From: Micromussa lordhowensis
Taxonomy: Eukaryota; Cnidaria; Anthozoa; Scleractinia; Lobophylliidae
DNA length: 64,000 nt
NCBI GenBank assembly: GCA_964020085.1
Contig: OZ026606.1
Span: 4,983,923-5,047,922, forward strand
Reading direction: 5' to 3'
Each line of letters opens with the position of its first letter. Position 1 is the stretch's first letter. The notes below the pieces were generated by a model. That model did no database searches. It was not told the origin of the DNA and saw only the letters and a list, made by a program, of their open reading frames with translations. The position numbers and the translations under genes are program-made. This document shows positions 1 to 15,100 of this stretch, in pieces.

Positions 1-139
1 AACTGAGGATAATGTGGGGAGTCTTCAAATGTAAAAGGTATTAATCTCTTTGATAACATTCCCACGCATAAGCCTCCATTGCAGCTAGTTCTAGTCCAAT
101 GCCGAGATACGTATATTTCAGTATCATATAATTGCATAC

Positions 140-3100
140 CTGATCTGGTGTGCTGGCTGACGTAAAGTTTGTGATGGCCCATACAGCTTCCTTCTGACTT
201 TTAAAATCTCGGGCTGAGTTGCTTCCCTAGGATTATTTAAAAAAGGATTACTAAAAGTATACTCTATCAAACAACTCTGCAGATCAACAAAGAAGCTATG
301 ACCAGTAACTGCTACCTAGCTAACTTCTTCATGTTAAGGTCACATAATACAAAATCTGTTTGTTTATTTAATTGAAGTTGGAATTTTTAAAACTGTTACA
401 ACCTCTGAAGGAAAATAACGAATTTGCCAAGATTATTGGGATTCTTGATGTCTTAGATTATTGAACTCTTAGAAACTTTCTGGGGGAGATTTTATATATT
501 TTGGTAACTTCTGTTTTGATAATAAATTCCATAACACTACCAAATACAAATTGTTATGACACTCTGAGATGGGAGGTGACTGATAAAATTAATATGCAAG
601 GTGTCAAGTCACATCTTATTGTGTGCTTAAGTAAAAGATTGCTGGTACAAACATTATGTGGCGTATTCATAATTAACGCACCCACTGTCTTTCAGTGACA
701 TTATACATTAATACTCGGCTATCTCTAGACAAAACATAGATTATAACTACATGTGGAAATTACAAATAAATAACAAGTGAGCTAGTAGTCAACAACAAAG
801 TTTCTGTAAAATGGTAAACTTAAGTTGAGTTTGCATACATTTGACAGTGAGTCTGTCAATAATATAGCTTGATTGAATGTCTGGTTAATATTGAACATCT
901 GTTTAATACTTCAATTCATAGAATCTTGCTCTCAAAGTCAACAGAATCAGTTATTAACATGACTTTTTTTGTCACCGATTTCCATGGGAAGTGGAATGAA
1001 AGTTCTGATTTAACCGATCGATTTGAGATTATCACTATAACAACACTAAATACTTACATCCTTAGTTTGGGAATTTAAAACCAAAAAGTGGAGGAATGTA
1101 AAAATAGTAAGCTGTTCATTTTTAGAAATTAGTACATTTTAATAGGGACACCACAAACCTTCAAAACATTTATAATCAAGGGCACCAAGCCATTATTAAT
1201 AACAGCCTGAAAAATTACAATACAAAAACCAATATTAATTATCTCATCTGAATCACTATAATAGTTTAAGTGCCCATATCATCAAAACTTTTATTTTGCC
1301 ATCTCATTATACGTTTCATGCAATGAACTTCTGCCAAAAAAAATTTCGATTTGGATAAAAAGCGATTTTTTATGAAGTTTTAAAAACCTGAAAATCCTAT
1401 TTTCTTGCGGTCGACCCGTGCTACTGATCACAGCATCGACATGCTCAGAATTGTGACGTAGATTCAGTATCGTATGAGTTCAGGCTTGACTTATCTCACT
1501 TGTTTTACCTCTGTACATGCAAATTTAGCTTCGTAGTCCATGCAAAATGCTCCTTTCCAGCATTTTGTATGAGCTACTAACTTACATTTATAGAGGTAAA
1601 ACAAGCGAGATGAGTCAAGCCTGAAGTCACGTGTTCCTTAATCTACGTCACAACTCATTCAAAATGAAGGGAAGACTGGTGTGAATGTGGACCAAAATGG
1701 CGGCAAATTTGAACAATTTTAAAACTTCGAAAAAAGATTGCACTTATCAAAATCAAATTTTTCTTTCGCAGAAGTTCATTGGATGATATATAGAATCAGA
1801 TAAAATAAAAAAAAATTGACGATATGGGCACTTTAATAATAACAATTGTATCTATAACAAAATTCTTGATTGAGATTGGTTCTCGACATGCCTATTTGTC
1901 ACATAATCATGCAGGATCACATGGGTGTCCACTTACAGGTATCTAATTACAACTTTTTGTAATTGGATACGTACGTGATTTGCAAGTCAATTACCTGCAC
2001 TTTAATGCCGCTTCTTCTTAATGTTTCCTACAGTTTTTAAGATTTATTGAAAACATTACAGACTTTTTCGCTCAGAAGAGGTTCCCCAAAGACTTCAAAA
2101 TTTCAATTTTGAAAGTTAAAAATATGAGGTGTATGTGAAAGTTTGTAAATCTTTATGATTAATTGTGTGACATCTTAATTTTAACTTAGTACGCCATTTT
2201 TTCGCAGTCTAGCCTCCTTGGTAGAATTCTTAAATGAAGAGAAATCATTGTTACTAAAGCTTGTAGAATAATTAAATTAAGAAAACAGTAGAACACGCTA
2301 ATTTCATATATGCTGCAATCTATTCCTTTTCATCCAAACTTGAATGCATGTTGTGTTACATAAACCGAAACTGACCGAGATTCAATTCACGTGCACAAAG
2401 GCCATGTGATTTTGATATACACTTTCTTTAAGTGCAACGCTGAATTTTCTGCAATATTGTATTTTCATTCATTTATTGTCTTTTCTTTAGCTAAGGATTC
2501 GCAACTAATTATTTTTGTATCATTTACAATTTCTAGCTTCAGATTACCATTATTATTACTATGTTCTACTGCATTGTTTTAATAAATCCTAAAAATCCAG
2601 CCTTTTGCCTTGGTTTTGTTCCTTTGACACATTGGCCCAACGAAACATCTCATTTGCCTCCAATGCAGGCTAGTGGAATGATTGTTAAATATAATCCTGC
2701 TTTCAGATTTCTCGTTTGATAGTTACCTGAATTTGTTCCTTAGGGCCAGCTGTAATATTTGATATTGCCCAAGCTGCCTCCTATTGGTAGGTTGAATTAT
2801 AAATAAATAATAAAAGGATTGAAGTGGAATATAAGAGGTTTAAAGAGAAAAATTCCCAAAGCGTAAAGTGCCACTATGACGAAAATTGCATCCTTCAAAT
2901 CCGAGCCATTTCAAGACGTAAAGAAGTAGTCTGTACAAGAGTAAAAATGCTGTTTACTGTTTTCAAATATCTCTTTTCGTTCCAGAGATATTCAAGTTTT
3001 TAAAATATGCAAATTAACCAAGTGATGATGTCATACACGCAACCGCATTTTGATCAAATGTGATAAATAAGGATATCTCAGTCAATTTGTAATAATGTTT

Positions 3101-6100
3101 GAATTTTTACAGCAAGATCTACTAGAGGTGCTCTGCAATATGAGCTTAATTTTCGTTAGCATGGCAACATACTAGGTTCCAGACCTCCACAATATTAAAA
3201 GCTTTTTGACCACTTTTAGGGTTCTATATTGATATTTGCCAATGGTGCCTCATCTGCATAATCCAGCAAGCATATAAATACATTAGGTCGAGTTCATAGC
3301 CTTGTTTAATGTTTTCCAAGCTTAAAATCACTAAAATATTGATATCAGGCTAGAGGGGGCTGGAAAAGAGTGGGTTACCATGGGAATGGAAATTGTTGTA
3401 GCTGTAGATGTGTTGCATTTAGAACTATTAGCCTACCAAATTTCAATGGTTTCTGCTGCAAATTGACTGAGGTAATGCTATTTATATACTTCATGTAATA
3501 TTTAGTTGAGTGTATGACATCATCAGTAATCTCATTTGCATATTTTACTCATTTTTCGAACTTAAATCTCCTGAACCAATGCAGATATTTGGAAACGGTA
3601 AACGGCATTTTTAATCTTTAGTACAATTCTATGTGATTAAGCTAAAAAATCAAGGGTTAAAATTTGATCATAGTAGCACTTTAAGAGAACACTGAAAATA
3701 ATAATGGCAATAAGGACGTGGATTAAATCTAGAAGCCAAGTAGAATACCTGGCTATTACATATGTTTCATGAACTGCAACGGTTGCAAAATGGTCCATTT
3801 TGAAGTCATTTCCTTGAATACATGTAGAACCTGTCCATATAGCAGAGACATTTCTTCTCATTACAAATCATATTTCAACATATTATGTAGAACAAAACCT
3901 AACCTTGACAATACTAGGTTTACTATGTGTCAACAGGTTCTTGAAGTGATGCAATGCATTGTGTTGTATCACCATCTGTGTATGAAAGTAAATGTAACGG
4001 TTATTTAGAAAACGTACCACAGGTGGCCCAAACTCAGTGACACAAATTAAGGTAAACATAATTCATTTGTGAGCTGCGTGAGTGGCGTGCGACTCTCTGA
4101 AATAAGCAGTGTTGTGTTATATGGGTTATTGACAAAGTGTGAGGTCAAGATGGCTGGATATTCACCAAGTTCTTTTTTTGCGTGTTTATGGACCGAGACA
4201 GCATCTCGGTCCATAAACACGCAAAAAAGAATGAGGCCAATATCCAGCCATCTTGGCCGAACAAGCTTGGTCAATAAAGTATTTATTATATGGCTTTTGA
4301 GGAAATTTTTCTTGCAGGATAAAGCAGCGCTGGTTAACTCCCGAGCGGCCAAGACAGCTCTTGCCCACTCGGGTAGCCAATCACAACACAGGATTTGATT
4401 CATCTTGCCCGCTCAAGGAGCTAGCCATATAATGATGCTGACTATTGAGAATTTGAGCACTCTGTAAGACAAGGTTTGGATAAAAGCATTTAAACAACTA
4501 AACACAAATTCAATTTTGAACCCCTCAGGAACTGGGCTTGTATCTAGTTGTTTCTTCACCTGAAACATGTACTTGTTATGTGGTAGCAATGACAACACCC
4601 TCTATCCAGGTTTCTTTGGTCACCAAAATGTTGGTGTACCTTAGGTAAGTAGTACCTTAACTCAGTTGAAAATACTTTAATCAAATAGCGTTTCTTTAAT
4701 TTACTCCACTGGAAACTTGTTTTGAATGGTCAAAAAAGAAAAATAAATAAAAAATATTCTCATTAAGAAATTAGCTTATATTGTATGTTCTGTTCATAAG
4801 CTTTACAGTACATGTACCTTAGGCTCTAGTATTTTTTGGCTTACTGCACATGCAAGGTATCAAGTTAAAAGTTTGCTGCAAGCATTTGAGTGCACAAAAT
4901 ATAATATGGCTGAGCTTACTTGAGTCTGTTCATCTGTGCCTGTAACAATATTACCAACAGCTCGTAGAGAGGGTGTCTAAAAGAACAACACAGTGAATAA
5001 TTTGTAGTTCTCAGTTTTCCCCCACATCATAAATTTCACCAGACAAAGAATCTAGATAATGAACTTGGCCAAGGGTGGGTTTCTGTGTGGTAATCTGAAG
5101 TAGCAAGACCAATGATCCAAGGTCACTTGCACAGAAGTGCATCAAACAAATCCTTGCACCGAGCAGATTGCACTGAACAGATTCTTGGTTCCTTTGATAC
5201 ACCATGATCCAAGTGATCTTGGATCAATTTCTGATCTTGATTAAGCTAAAGAAACACACCCTAGTTTTGAGTTATAGCAGGCAGTCATTGCAGGGGCTTA
5301 AAGTGTCTACACGGTCAAGTTGACTGTGAGTTGGTGCAAAAAAAAAAAGAGTCTGGGTTTCTCCGTGAGTAGTGAGGTCATGTCAGGAAGTGCCAAATCC
5401 TGTTAGTTCATGTCACTGTTGTTTCAGTAGTGGTCGGGAGTTTCCGTCGATAAAAAACAAACAAACCCGAAGTTGGCTTAGCAATGCAGTCGTCAAGCCA
5501 GCAAAATAAAAAACAAAGCTTGGAGATGTTCCTGAAGTGATGTCATTCATCGCCAATCTGTCATAACGCAGTCAACTTCATTGGGCGTGGGGCAAAGCGG
5601 AAACTTTATAGCAAAAAAGCATCAGAGTCCATTTCTTTTTTTTTTAATACTCTATAAGAACTAGCTACTAAAATCTTCAGATCAGGGAGGATCAGGCGAA
5701 ATGTCACTTATCAGGCTAACAACTGAACAATAGAAAAATTTTCTCCCCTAGATGTGACCACAGTTGCTTGAGCAGGCAAATACTAATCTACAATGGAATT
5801 GAGTCGATCTGACTGGGAAAACTACTTGGTAAGTGACTTACAAGAGGAGATTACAAAGGCAGATGAGTTTGTTCATGTGGCTGCATGGCTAGCAAACACA
5901 CTTACCACAACATTAACTTCACTGTGGCCTAACAAACTGACCAACAAAGGTAGAATTCCAGAGTCAATGACAAGCTGGAACATGAAAAGAATTCAGCCTT
6001 GAGTACTATAATCAGTCTCCATTTAAAATAGAAAACATTCTTAGTAATTGGATTCCATTATTTCTGTATTCTACTGTATAATTTGTAAATAACTAAATTT

Positions 6101-9100
6101 GATTTATTTTGTAATTGTAATTAATGTAATTTAACAGGGAAGAGCCACCCAGTGGATCTGTTAATAAATCATTATCATTATTGTACAAATTATAAGCCAC
6201 ACATTTAGGCTCAGATTTTGCGAAAGAGGTTTCAAGAAATTTATAATAATGACAACAGTGCTTACAGAACTGCAAAGCAGTTTACTTACAGTAGCAGTTT
6301 GTTTGTAATCAGTGAGCAGATGTGTGAACACTCAAGGCAAAGAATAATAATTACTTTCAGATAGGAAATACAGTTACCGTAGGATGAAATGTCATCACTT
6401 TCTCTAAGCACTCTTATTATCATTGTTTTTTTTTTTATCAGTCTACCCTCATAAAAAGTACTAGTTTATTTGTTACTAGAAGTTTATATGCAAACAAGAC
6501 GCTTTCAAATGCACCTTTCTTTAGTTGTCAACCACACATTATATTTCTGAGAACTGGCCATGTCAGACAGAAATGCTTTGTTTGTACCAGACCCAGACTA
6601 AAAAATGGCTTAAATTAAGGTTGGACAGTCCATGCAAGATCTGACTTCACAGCTGGGTCTTTTTTATACATGTTCTAGGACCATAAGGACCAGTCTGGCA
6701 ATGGTTTAAGCTCTAACGCTTTTGAACCTTGCGATTCCTTTAGCCTCTAGGCTCCAATTAACTATTAGTTTCCTAAACTTTTCCTTATCAACCAGAAAAG
6801 CATAATTATAACACTTCTTCTGTAATTAATCTGAGGGTGAGTCAATGACAATTTTTGTTATTGTTGGCAAGGAGGCTGAAAGAGTTCCAAAGACAGTTAA
6901 AATATTTATAAAGATACTATAACTACTTACTTGTATTCTATCATTTGTTCCATCCGTCAAATACGACAAACCCCAACATGTGTCAGAGAGAATCTAGAAT
7001 AAATTAATAACACTCAGACAAACTCAGCTTACTTTTTAAATAAGTTACTGTAACAGAACATTGATTACAGAAACAAAAATGATGGTACTGTACAATGTAT
7101 GTTGATAGCATGTTAAGAAATAAAAACTTATCTCTGTCTCACAGGCTTGACTTAGTCATTCTAGTCTACAATTAATAAACCTGCAAGCAGTAATCATGTG
7201 CATGTCGGGGCTATATCATGTATAGTCAGCCGTAAGATGTAACACCTGTTACAGCTGAGCATCCTTGAGCCCTTGAAATTGTAAACATGTGAACTTGCCT
7301 GTTGTTGATACAATTCACCCAGAAAGTAACAAGTTTCTTACAGGTGTTAAGACCAAGGCAATGGGTTACTTAAAATGAAATGACAGCCCTGTATATAGCT
7401 GTGCTCAGTTTAAGGGGGTGGTGTCTTATTCGTTTACATGATTCCAAATACTCAAATTTTAATTAGCCCTTCACTTTTAAGGTACAGTTTTGAGTAAACT
7501 ACCGTACCTCTTTATCCGTATGATTGATCAGATGAGCCAGAGCAGGTAGGATCTGAAATGATTATTAAGAATAAAGAAAAGAAAAACACTCTTAGACAAG
7601 GCTGCAAGCTCTGTAATCTCACATGGTAGAAAACCAAGACCATTGAGTTTATTATAGAAGCAAAAAGATGTTTTTAAATTAATGTGATGTCCATGAAAGC
7701 TGCTGTTGTTACAGTTGTTACAACTGCCACAGGTAAGGGAAGTTGAAAAGAGATAAAATCACACTGCAGCGTGCAAAGAAAACCAATTTTGGGGTTTGCC
7801 GGCTTTGAGCAAGCTGTAACTATGATGTAGTAACCTGAAAGTCATCCTCACAAGCCACCAAAAAATTACTTTTTTACTAACAGTAGTTCCATAATGTGAA
7901 TTTCCTTGTAAACAATTTTCCAAAGAAACATGATCACTCTATCACTTACCAATTGGGTAAAGTGAAGGACAATCCACTAGCCCGACATCAATATCCACAA
8001 GGCTGGGTACTATCAAACACTACTTCTTTACATCCTGCACACGGCATTGGAATTATTGGTAATTGAAACAAGTTAACATGAAAACCTATTTTGTTTGACA
8101 TACCTGCTCTACTGCTGCCTTCTCAGGAGCTGGGTTTTTATTTCGGCACAGGTTTGACAGTGTCCATGTTACATTACGAAGAAACTGAATCTGCAACACA
8201 GAATAACATGAGAAAAGAGTTGAGAATGGGTAAATATCTATACACATTGCAAGGAATCCTGCAACTCACTATCTATTGCAATCTCCTTTGTTTTGTGAAG
8301 AATCTACAAGATTTGCAACATGTCACTATCTGAGCCTTCAGTTATAACAAAACACAGGACTTTCCAAGACTATTTTAATATGTACAAGTATCACCGAGCA
8401 CCCAGAGAGTTCACTATTAGTAGGAATTTATTAAAAATGGTATTTTATACACTGTCACAATAAATTGTTTCACAGTGTGTCCCAGAAAACCGTGAACACC
8501 AGTGAAAATTTCTGGAATGTTTATTGTTTTGCGACCAATCAAATGTGAGATGAAACCACAAAAGAAAACCGCCAAGCCACAGCATGGATTAGTCATGACT
8601 CGACACAAAACAATAAGCTGGCTGTGTTTTCCAGAACAGTTTTCTTCAATTTTACCATTTTCAAATACTGAAATTGTTGTGAATTTTTTTCTATTTAAGC
8701 GAATATATCAGCAAATAATAGATATGAACGATATAATTAATACGGAAAAGCAATTCATCAAGCAGACAGGATCAGACACAGCTAGACAGCCTGGCTGAGA
8801 GCAAACTTAGGAGCCAATCACAAGCGATGCCGACTGGTGTTTGCTTCACATGGAGTTCAAAAGGTCATGCTAGTGGGCTGTGATTGGTGGTTTTTGATCC
8901 ATATTTTTTTAGAGCTGAGAAACCTACACCCGTCAAGCAAACTTATATCGCTGTAAATTTGAACGCTTTTAGGTCTATTCAGTAGTTTTGAACCGACGGA
9001 ATCAAGTGACTTAAGTGTTGGTTTATGGTAAAAAAATAGCACTTTTTCAGAAAGAACCAAAGGAGTGATAAATAGGATGTCTATGCAAACAGTAAAGAGT

Positions 9101-12100
9101 ACTTCACCCACAGTGACTCTTTGCTTTCACAGCAGCTCTCTGAAATAAAATTTAAGAATAAAAATTGATATTTCCAATGTACAAAATCTGCAAACCGAGG
9201 AAATCAGCTTGTGGAATTTGAGGATCACTTGACTCCAAATTTTTATAGGCTAACAGTTTGTGTGACATCTTATGTTATGTCAGGTGCTATATCACTTGTT
9301 CCAGCACTGAAGTAAGGCAAGGCGAAAACTATGTAAACTATGTAAAGGTTTCTTTTTACTTTTTGTTCAAACAGGAACAAAGCTAAATCCCAGAAATAAT
9401 TACCCATGAAATTCACAACACTGTATAGACACCAAAATAAAAAATTGAAAGTTAAAAACAATTTTCTGCTCTCAGGTGCACCGTCTAGCTGTATCTGATC
9501 CTGTCTGCTCGATTCAACATCGCATTTCTGTGAAATATTGATCATATCTATTCTTTGCTTATACATAAGCTGAAAAAGAAAAAGAACAATATCAGTATTT
9601 GAAAAACGGTAAAATTAATTGAAGATTTGTCGTGGAAGAGAAAGCCAGCTCGTTGTTTTGAGTCAAGTCATGATTAATCCATGTTGCAGTTTGGCAGTTA
9701 TTTTTTGCAGTTTCATCTCACATCTGATTAGTCGCAAAACAATAAACACTCCAGAAATTTTCTCTGGTGTTCACAGTTTTGTGTGAAAGACTGTAAAGCA
9801 GATCTTCCAGCAGATCTTCCAGGAAGCAAAAACAGCCTAGAACATTCAAGAAATTCCAGTAGGTGTATAATTAAAATACTCTAACTTAGTCTGGTTTTCC
9901 AGTGTGTTAAAAAATTAGACAAAACAAAATAAATATACACTTACGGTACATGTTACAATATTAAAAATCAAAGGATTTGAAATTCGCTTCTCATGTTCCT
10001 CAGAAGTTCTAAACATGACACTACAGATGCGACACTCAAATCATCCAAGATATATATATATTATAATACACCTTTACTCAATGAAAAATTAATAATTAAG
10101 TCATTAACACTTTCAGTAGGAGGGAAACTTGTTTTCACAGGCTGACAAAACTTTGTGAAGTGAACTTCTTGTTTCCTCTAGATTGTCAAACCAGGCAGGC
10201 AAAAACCCAGTCAATTTGTCCAGTGCCTGGTTCTTATTGAAACCCCTATAAAGTAAATCAAGTAGGAAGCATTGCCTTTTGCTCATGTGTCCCAGATTTG
10301 TACAATCACAGGTAATAATATCATTTCAGACTAATGTCAACACGATCAACCATTATCATTGGCTGATTGGCTCCAAATAGATGTATCCCACATTGATTCT
10401 TTCTTGTTACAGACCTTTCAATAAGATTTGAAGTTGATGGCTACCTCAGAACAGCACCCGCCAGAGTACTACGAGAAGCACAGCTGCAGGAGAATTTCTC
10501 TCTGGAGAATTTTTAAAAGTTAAATATACCCACTGACTTTCAACAATATTAACTTACCAGAGTTCCGGCAGATGCCAGCTCTTATTTAAAGCACTGTGTT
10601 GCCTATTTATTATTTTTATGGTCGTAACAATTCCCATGTGTGCTGCTAATTGAGGGACCTGCTTTTAATGAAGGCAGTATGTTAATCAAGATCAAGATGT
10701 TGACAATTAATAATAATATTTTCTTACATTGATGCCTGGCTGAATTATTCCTAGTAAAGGTCCCAAGGCACCATTGGCTAACACAAAGTTTCTAAGATTT
10801 GGTCCATCACCTAAAAAAAGAATTATCAACAGCACACTCAGGCAATAAATAACAATTGTTTCGATGAACAGAAATCAGCGAGAAAAGCTGTTGTTTAATT
10901 TTGGCACGCGCGATGTTTCGGTTCATGTTGCGCGCGCGCCAGCCGTTAAAATTGTGAAGTGACGACTGCATTAAGTCGCGTAGTGTAGCGTGTATTTTGA
11001 CAGTTGTAAAAAAGGCTAACCAGTTGTTAAGAAAGCCAACCTGACTTGTGATGTATTTAGAAAGCTAACCCGTTTTACGTTGTATCAAGAAAGCTAACCT
11101 GTTTCAAGTTTTATGATATTCGCTACTTGCACATATCCATAATCCTTTGCGTTTTGGGGGGGTAACCAGAAGAAGATATATATGGTATCATGACAAAAAT
11201 TAGTTCGGTGAGCTCGCAAAACCAGCTACTAATGCTTAAAAAAGCACCAGAATTTACCAAAATCATGATAGGAGAAATTTGTACTGTCTAGTTTATAACT
11301 AAATGTAGAGAAATTTTTTTTTTGTCCATACATCGTCTTGTAATTTTACAGACAATGTATGGACAAAAAAAAAATTTCTCTACATTTAGTTATAAACTAG
11401 TACAAATTTCTCCTATCATGATTTTGGTAAATTCTGGTGCATTTTTAAGCATTAGTAGCTGGTTTTGCGAGCTCACCGAACTAATTTTTGCCATGATACC
11501 ATACATTTCTTCTACTGGTTACCCCCCAAAAACGCAAGGGATTATGGGTCATGTGCAAGTAGCGAATTTAGTTACGTCAGGATGGAGTCAAAGAAGTAAG
11601 TTTTAATTTGCAGTTGTTTTAGTTTAGTTTCCGATCGATTTGTGTTCTTGTAAGGCCGCGTGCCAACACAATTTGTTTTGTATCTTAGATCGAATTAAAT
11701 CGTTCATAATACGGTTTTCTCCATATTGGTGTAAAGTGTGGCCATTTATTCAACAGAACATATCATACGATTTTTACGAGAAAAGAAAAAACTGCTAACC
11801 CGGAGTTCCTGAAGAAATGGCCGACCTGTTGAAAGAAGCCAAGATAAAGAGAAGAAATGCAAAAGCAGCGCTTACAAGAGCAGGAAAGTCATTACACTAC
11901 CTCATAGAAAGTAAGCGAACCAGACAGGAGGTAAGAGACTTTCTTTCTAAAGTGCAAGAAGCGTACGAAGCGCTTGTAGTCAAGCATGAAGAGTTTACGC
12001 AGCTGATTGAAGACGACAATGAATTTGACGAGCAAGAAGCTTGGCTTGCGGAAAGCCAAGACGCGTTCATGAGTTTAGAAATCCATGCAAAACTGTATTT

Positions 12101-15100
12101 AGAAAGTACCGAAGGCTTGGAAAAGGAGTTTCAAGTCGAAGAAAGCCGATCCAGTGACATTGAGAACAGACTTAAAAACTTAAGTAGTAGTGAGTTAAGT
12201 GAGAGTAGTATTCAGAGAAGTAACGAGATTACAAGTAATAATTTAGTTCCAGAGGAAAATAGTTCCTCGAATGACGCTCAAGTAGTTAATGTAGTAGATA
12301 ACAGTCGAGACGTGTGTTTGAGCAATGGAGTGGCGAAAAGAGAAACGTGTGGCTTCAAAATGGAAAAGCCTAAAATGCCTAAATTCTCTGGGGATGTAAG
12401 AGAATACGCGATCTTCAGAGCAGATTTTAAGCACGCGATTGAAACGAGGTACAGCAAGCACGATTGCCTAACATACCTGCGTACTTGTCTACAAGGGAGA
12501 CCACTCGAGCTTATAAAGGGAATTGGTTCCGATTATGATGCTGCATGGGAATACTTGGATTCTATTTACGCCGATCCCAGATTTGTATCCGATACGATAA
12601 TGCAAGATATCGTTAAGTTTCGCCCCATCCGTGATGGCGAAGACGCACGATTCTGTGAGTTGGTGCACCTTGTAAGGCGATGTTATAATACGCTTAGAGA
12701 AGTTGGCTTACCAAGCGACCTGGACAACAGCCACATGCTGTCAATTATCGAACAGAAGATGTGCACTGACGACAGAAAAGTCTGGTCGAGAGATCTGGAG
12801 AAAACAAAGCAGCCTGCGACGCTGCTGAGCCTAATGACTTGGATGACCGCTGTGATGAAGTCCAGAATGAGAGTGACAGCCCTGATCAGAACAAGTAACA
12901 TCTCTCATAGCATCCACCATGTAGCAACAGGAAACAAAGACAAAACCAAGGGTATCCGCGACAAATGCTGGATTTGCAAAACCCAGACGCACTGGACAGA
13001 TGAATGTCGGAAATTTTTAGCCCTAGATCCTGAGAATCGCGTCAAGATCGCTCAAGAAAATGATGCCTGTTACAGTTGTCTAAAGAGAGCTGGAAGAGAC
13101 CACAAGCTGTCTACCTGCAATCGACGAAAGCAGTGTACAGAGAAAGAGGACGGTATACAGTGCAGCCAATATCACCATCCCCTCTTACACAAAAGAAGCC
13201 TGAAATTAATGTTAGAGCAAACATTGCATCGATGACCGAGAAGACAGGAGCTTTACTGCCAGTTGTAACCGCCAGTATTGAGGGCCGAGATGGTTTGTAC
13301 AAACACAGAAACATCCTGTTGGATTCAGGAGCGCAAATCAGCTTAATACGCCTTGAAACCGCTCAAAACCTGGGATTGGAGGGAAAAAGCGTCTCCATAA
13401 CGATAACAAAAGTCGGTGGAGAGGAAGAAGAGATGTCAACAAAGGCATACAAAGTTCGAGTCACATCGTTAGAGAACCGGAAAACATTTTCCTTAAAGGC
13501 GATTGGTATCCCCTGTATCAGCGACGACATAGTGGACGTCAAGACGAACGATATCGCCGAAGCGTTAAGTCTGAGGAAGGATAATGTTTACCGTGGGAAA
13601 GGACCAGTCGACCTACTCATTGGAATTGATCACGCTTGCATGCACACAGGTGAAACGAGACAGGCCGGACACCTGGTAGCAAGACACTCCCCTCTAGGAT
13701 GGGTTATATTTGGAGCTACGCCAGGAGACGCTCGTGAAACGAACAGTATACTATACGTCAAGTATACAATGCCAGAAGATCTGTCGGATTTCTGGACGAC
13801 TGAAGCAATGGGGGTAGCTGTTACGCCATGCCTGTGCGCTGCAGACAAGCTAAGTCCAATAGAGAGAGAAAAGGCGAAGATAATCGAAAGCTCATGTCAG
13901 AAAGTTGGGAGCCAATGGATGGTATCTTATCCGTGGAAAACGGACCCTGCCCTTCTGCCCGACAACAAGTCACAAGCAACCAAAAAGCTAGAAGCAACTG
14001 AGCGTCGCCTAATGAAAAACCCCGAACATGCCGAGGCGTACGACAAGCAAATGGTGGAGATGAGTGAAATGGAATTTTCCCGAAAGCTGTCTGAAAAGGA
14101 ATTAAAGGAGTACAAAGGCCCCGTTCACTACATTTCCCATCATGCAGTATTCAGACCGGAAAGCAAAAGCACACCAGTGCGCATCGTGTTTAACTCGTCA
14201 GCTGTATTCAAAGGACACCGGTTAAATGACTACTGGATGAAAGGACCGGACTTGTTATACGATCTATTTGGAGTTGTCCTAAGGTTTAGAGAGAATGAGG
14301 TTGCTTTCATGGGAGACATCTCTAAGATGTACCACAGGATCCGCATTCCAGAAGCTGACCAGCACGTACACAGGTTCCTGTGGAGAAACTTAGAGACAGA
14401 TCGCGCACCAGATGTTTACGTCAAGACAGTGTTAACCTTCGGAGATAAGCCAGCCCCTGCGATGGCTCAAACAGCGCTACGAAAGACAGCAGACAAAGCA
14501 AAAAAAGTTTTCCCGAAAGCGGCAAAGGTTTTGAAAGAAAACACATACATGGACGATATATGCGATTCTGTCTGCACTGAACAAGAAGAACAAGAGGTGA
14601 CAAAGAGCATTGACGTATTGAGCATTGACGTATTGACGCATTGACTGGAGGTTTCAAAGTGAAAGGTTGGCTGTCTAACAAAGCCAAGAAAACCAGCAGA
14701 GACCTAACAGAGACCAAAGCAGCAGCAATTCTCCAAGGAAATGGTGAAGAGAAAGTACTGGGAGTTGTATGGAACAGTCAGGAAGATGTATTGACGTACA
14801 AAGTAAAACCCTGGTCTCATTATTCACAGACACAGCTCTCGAAAAGACAAATTCTAAGCAACATAGCTCAGATTTATGACCCGATAGGCTTCACATCAGC
14901 ATTCCTCATCAAAGCTAAGATAGGGTTACAAGACCTGTGGAAACGAGGGGTTGAGTGGGATGATGAATTACCCATGGAAATTCAGGACAAGGGGAAAACC
15001 TTGTTTCAAGAGATGCTGAGCCTGAATAGCATAAGTTTCAATAGATGTCTCACGCCACCCGATGCAGTCGGTCTACCTGTCCTTTGTGTTTTTTCCGATG

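Noticed and set aside
4047..4403. Overlapping open frames of 109-118 codons on both strands
   Set aside because: They lie in a palindromic repeat, which mirrors any open frame on both strands; no protein similarity recognised.
5793..6002. 69-codon plus-strand frame
   Set aside because: Overlaps the antisense importin exon at 5906-5974; shadow.
10130..10250. Possible importin exon
   Set aside because: Has some lysine/asparagine/proline-rich resemblance in translation but no splice borders in frame; the true exon with [10 protein letters not shown] is at 8104-8190.
11322..11606. 94-codon plus-strand frame
   Set aside because: Runs through the right arm of the nested MITE and the LTR; not coding.
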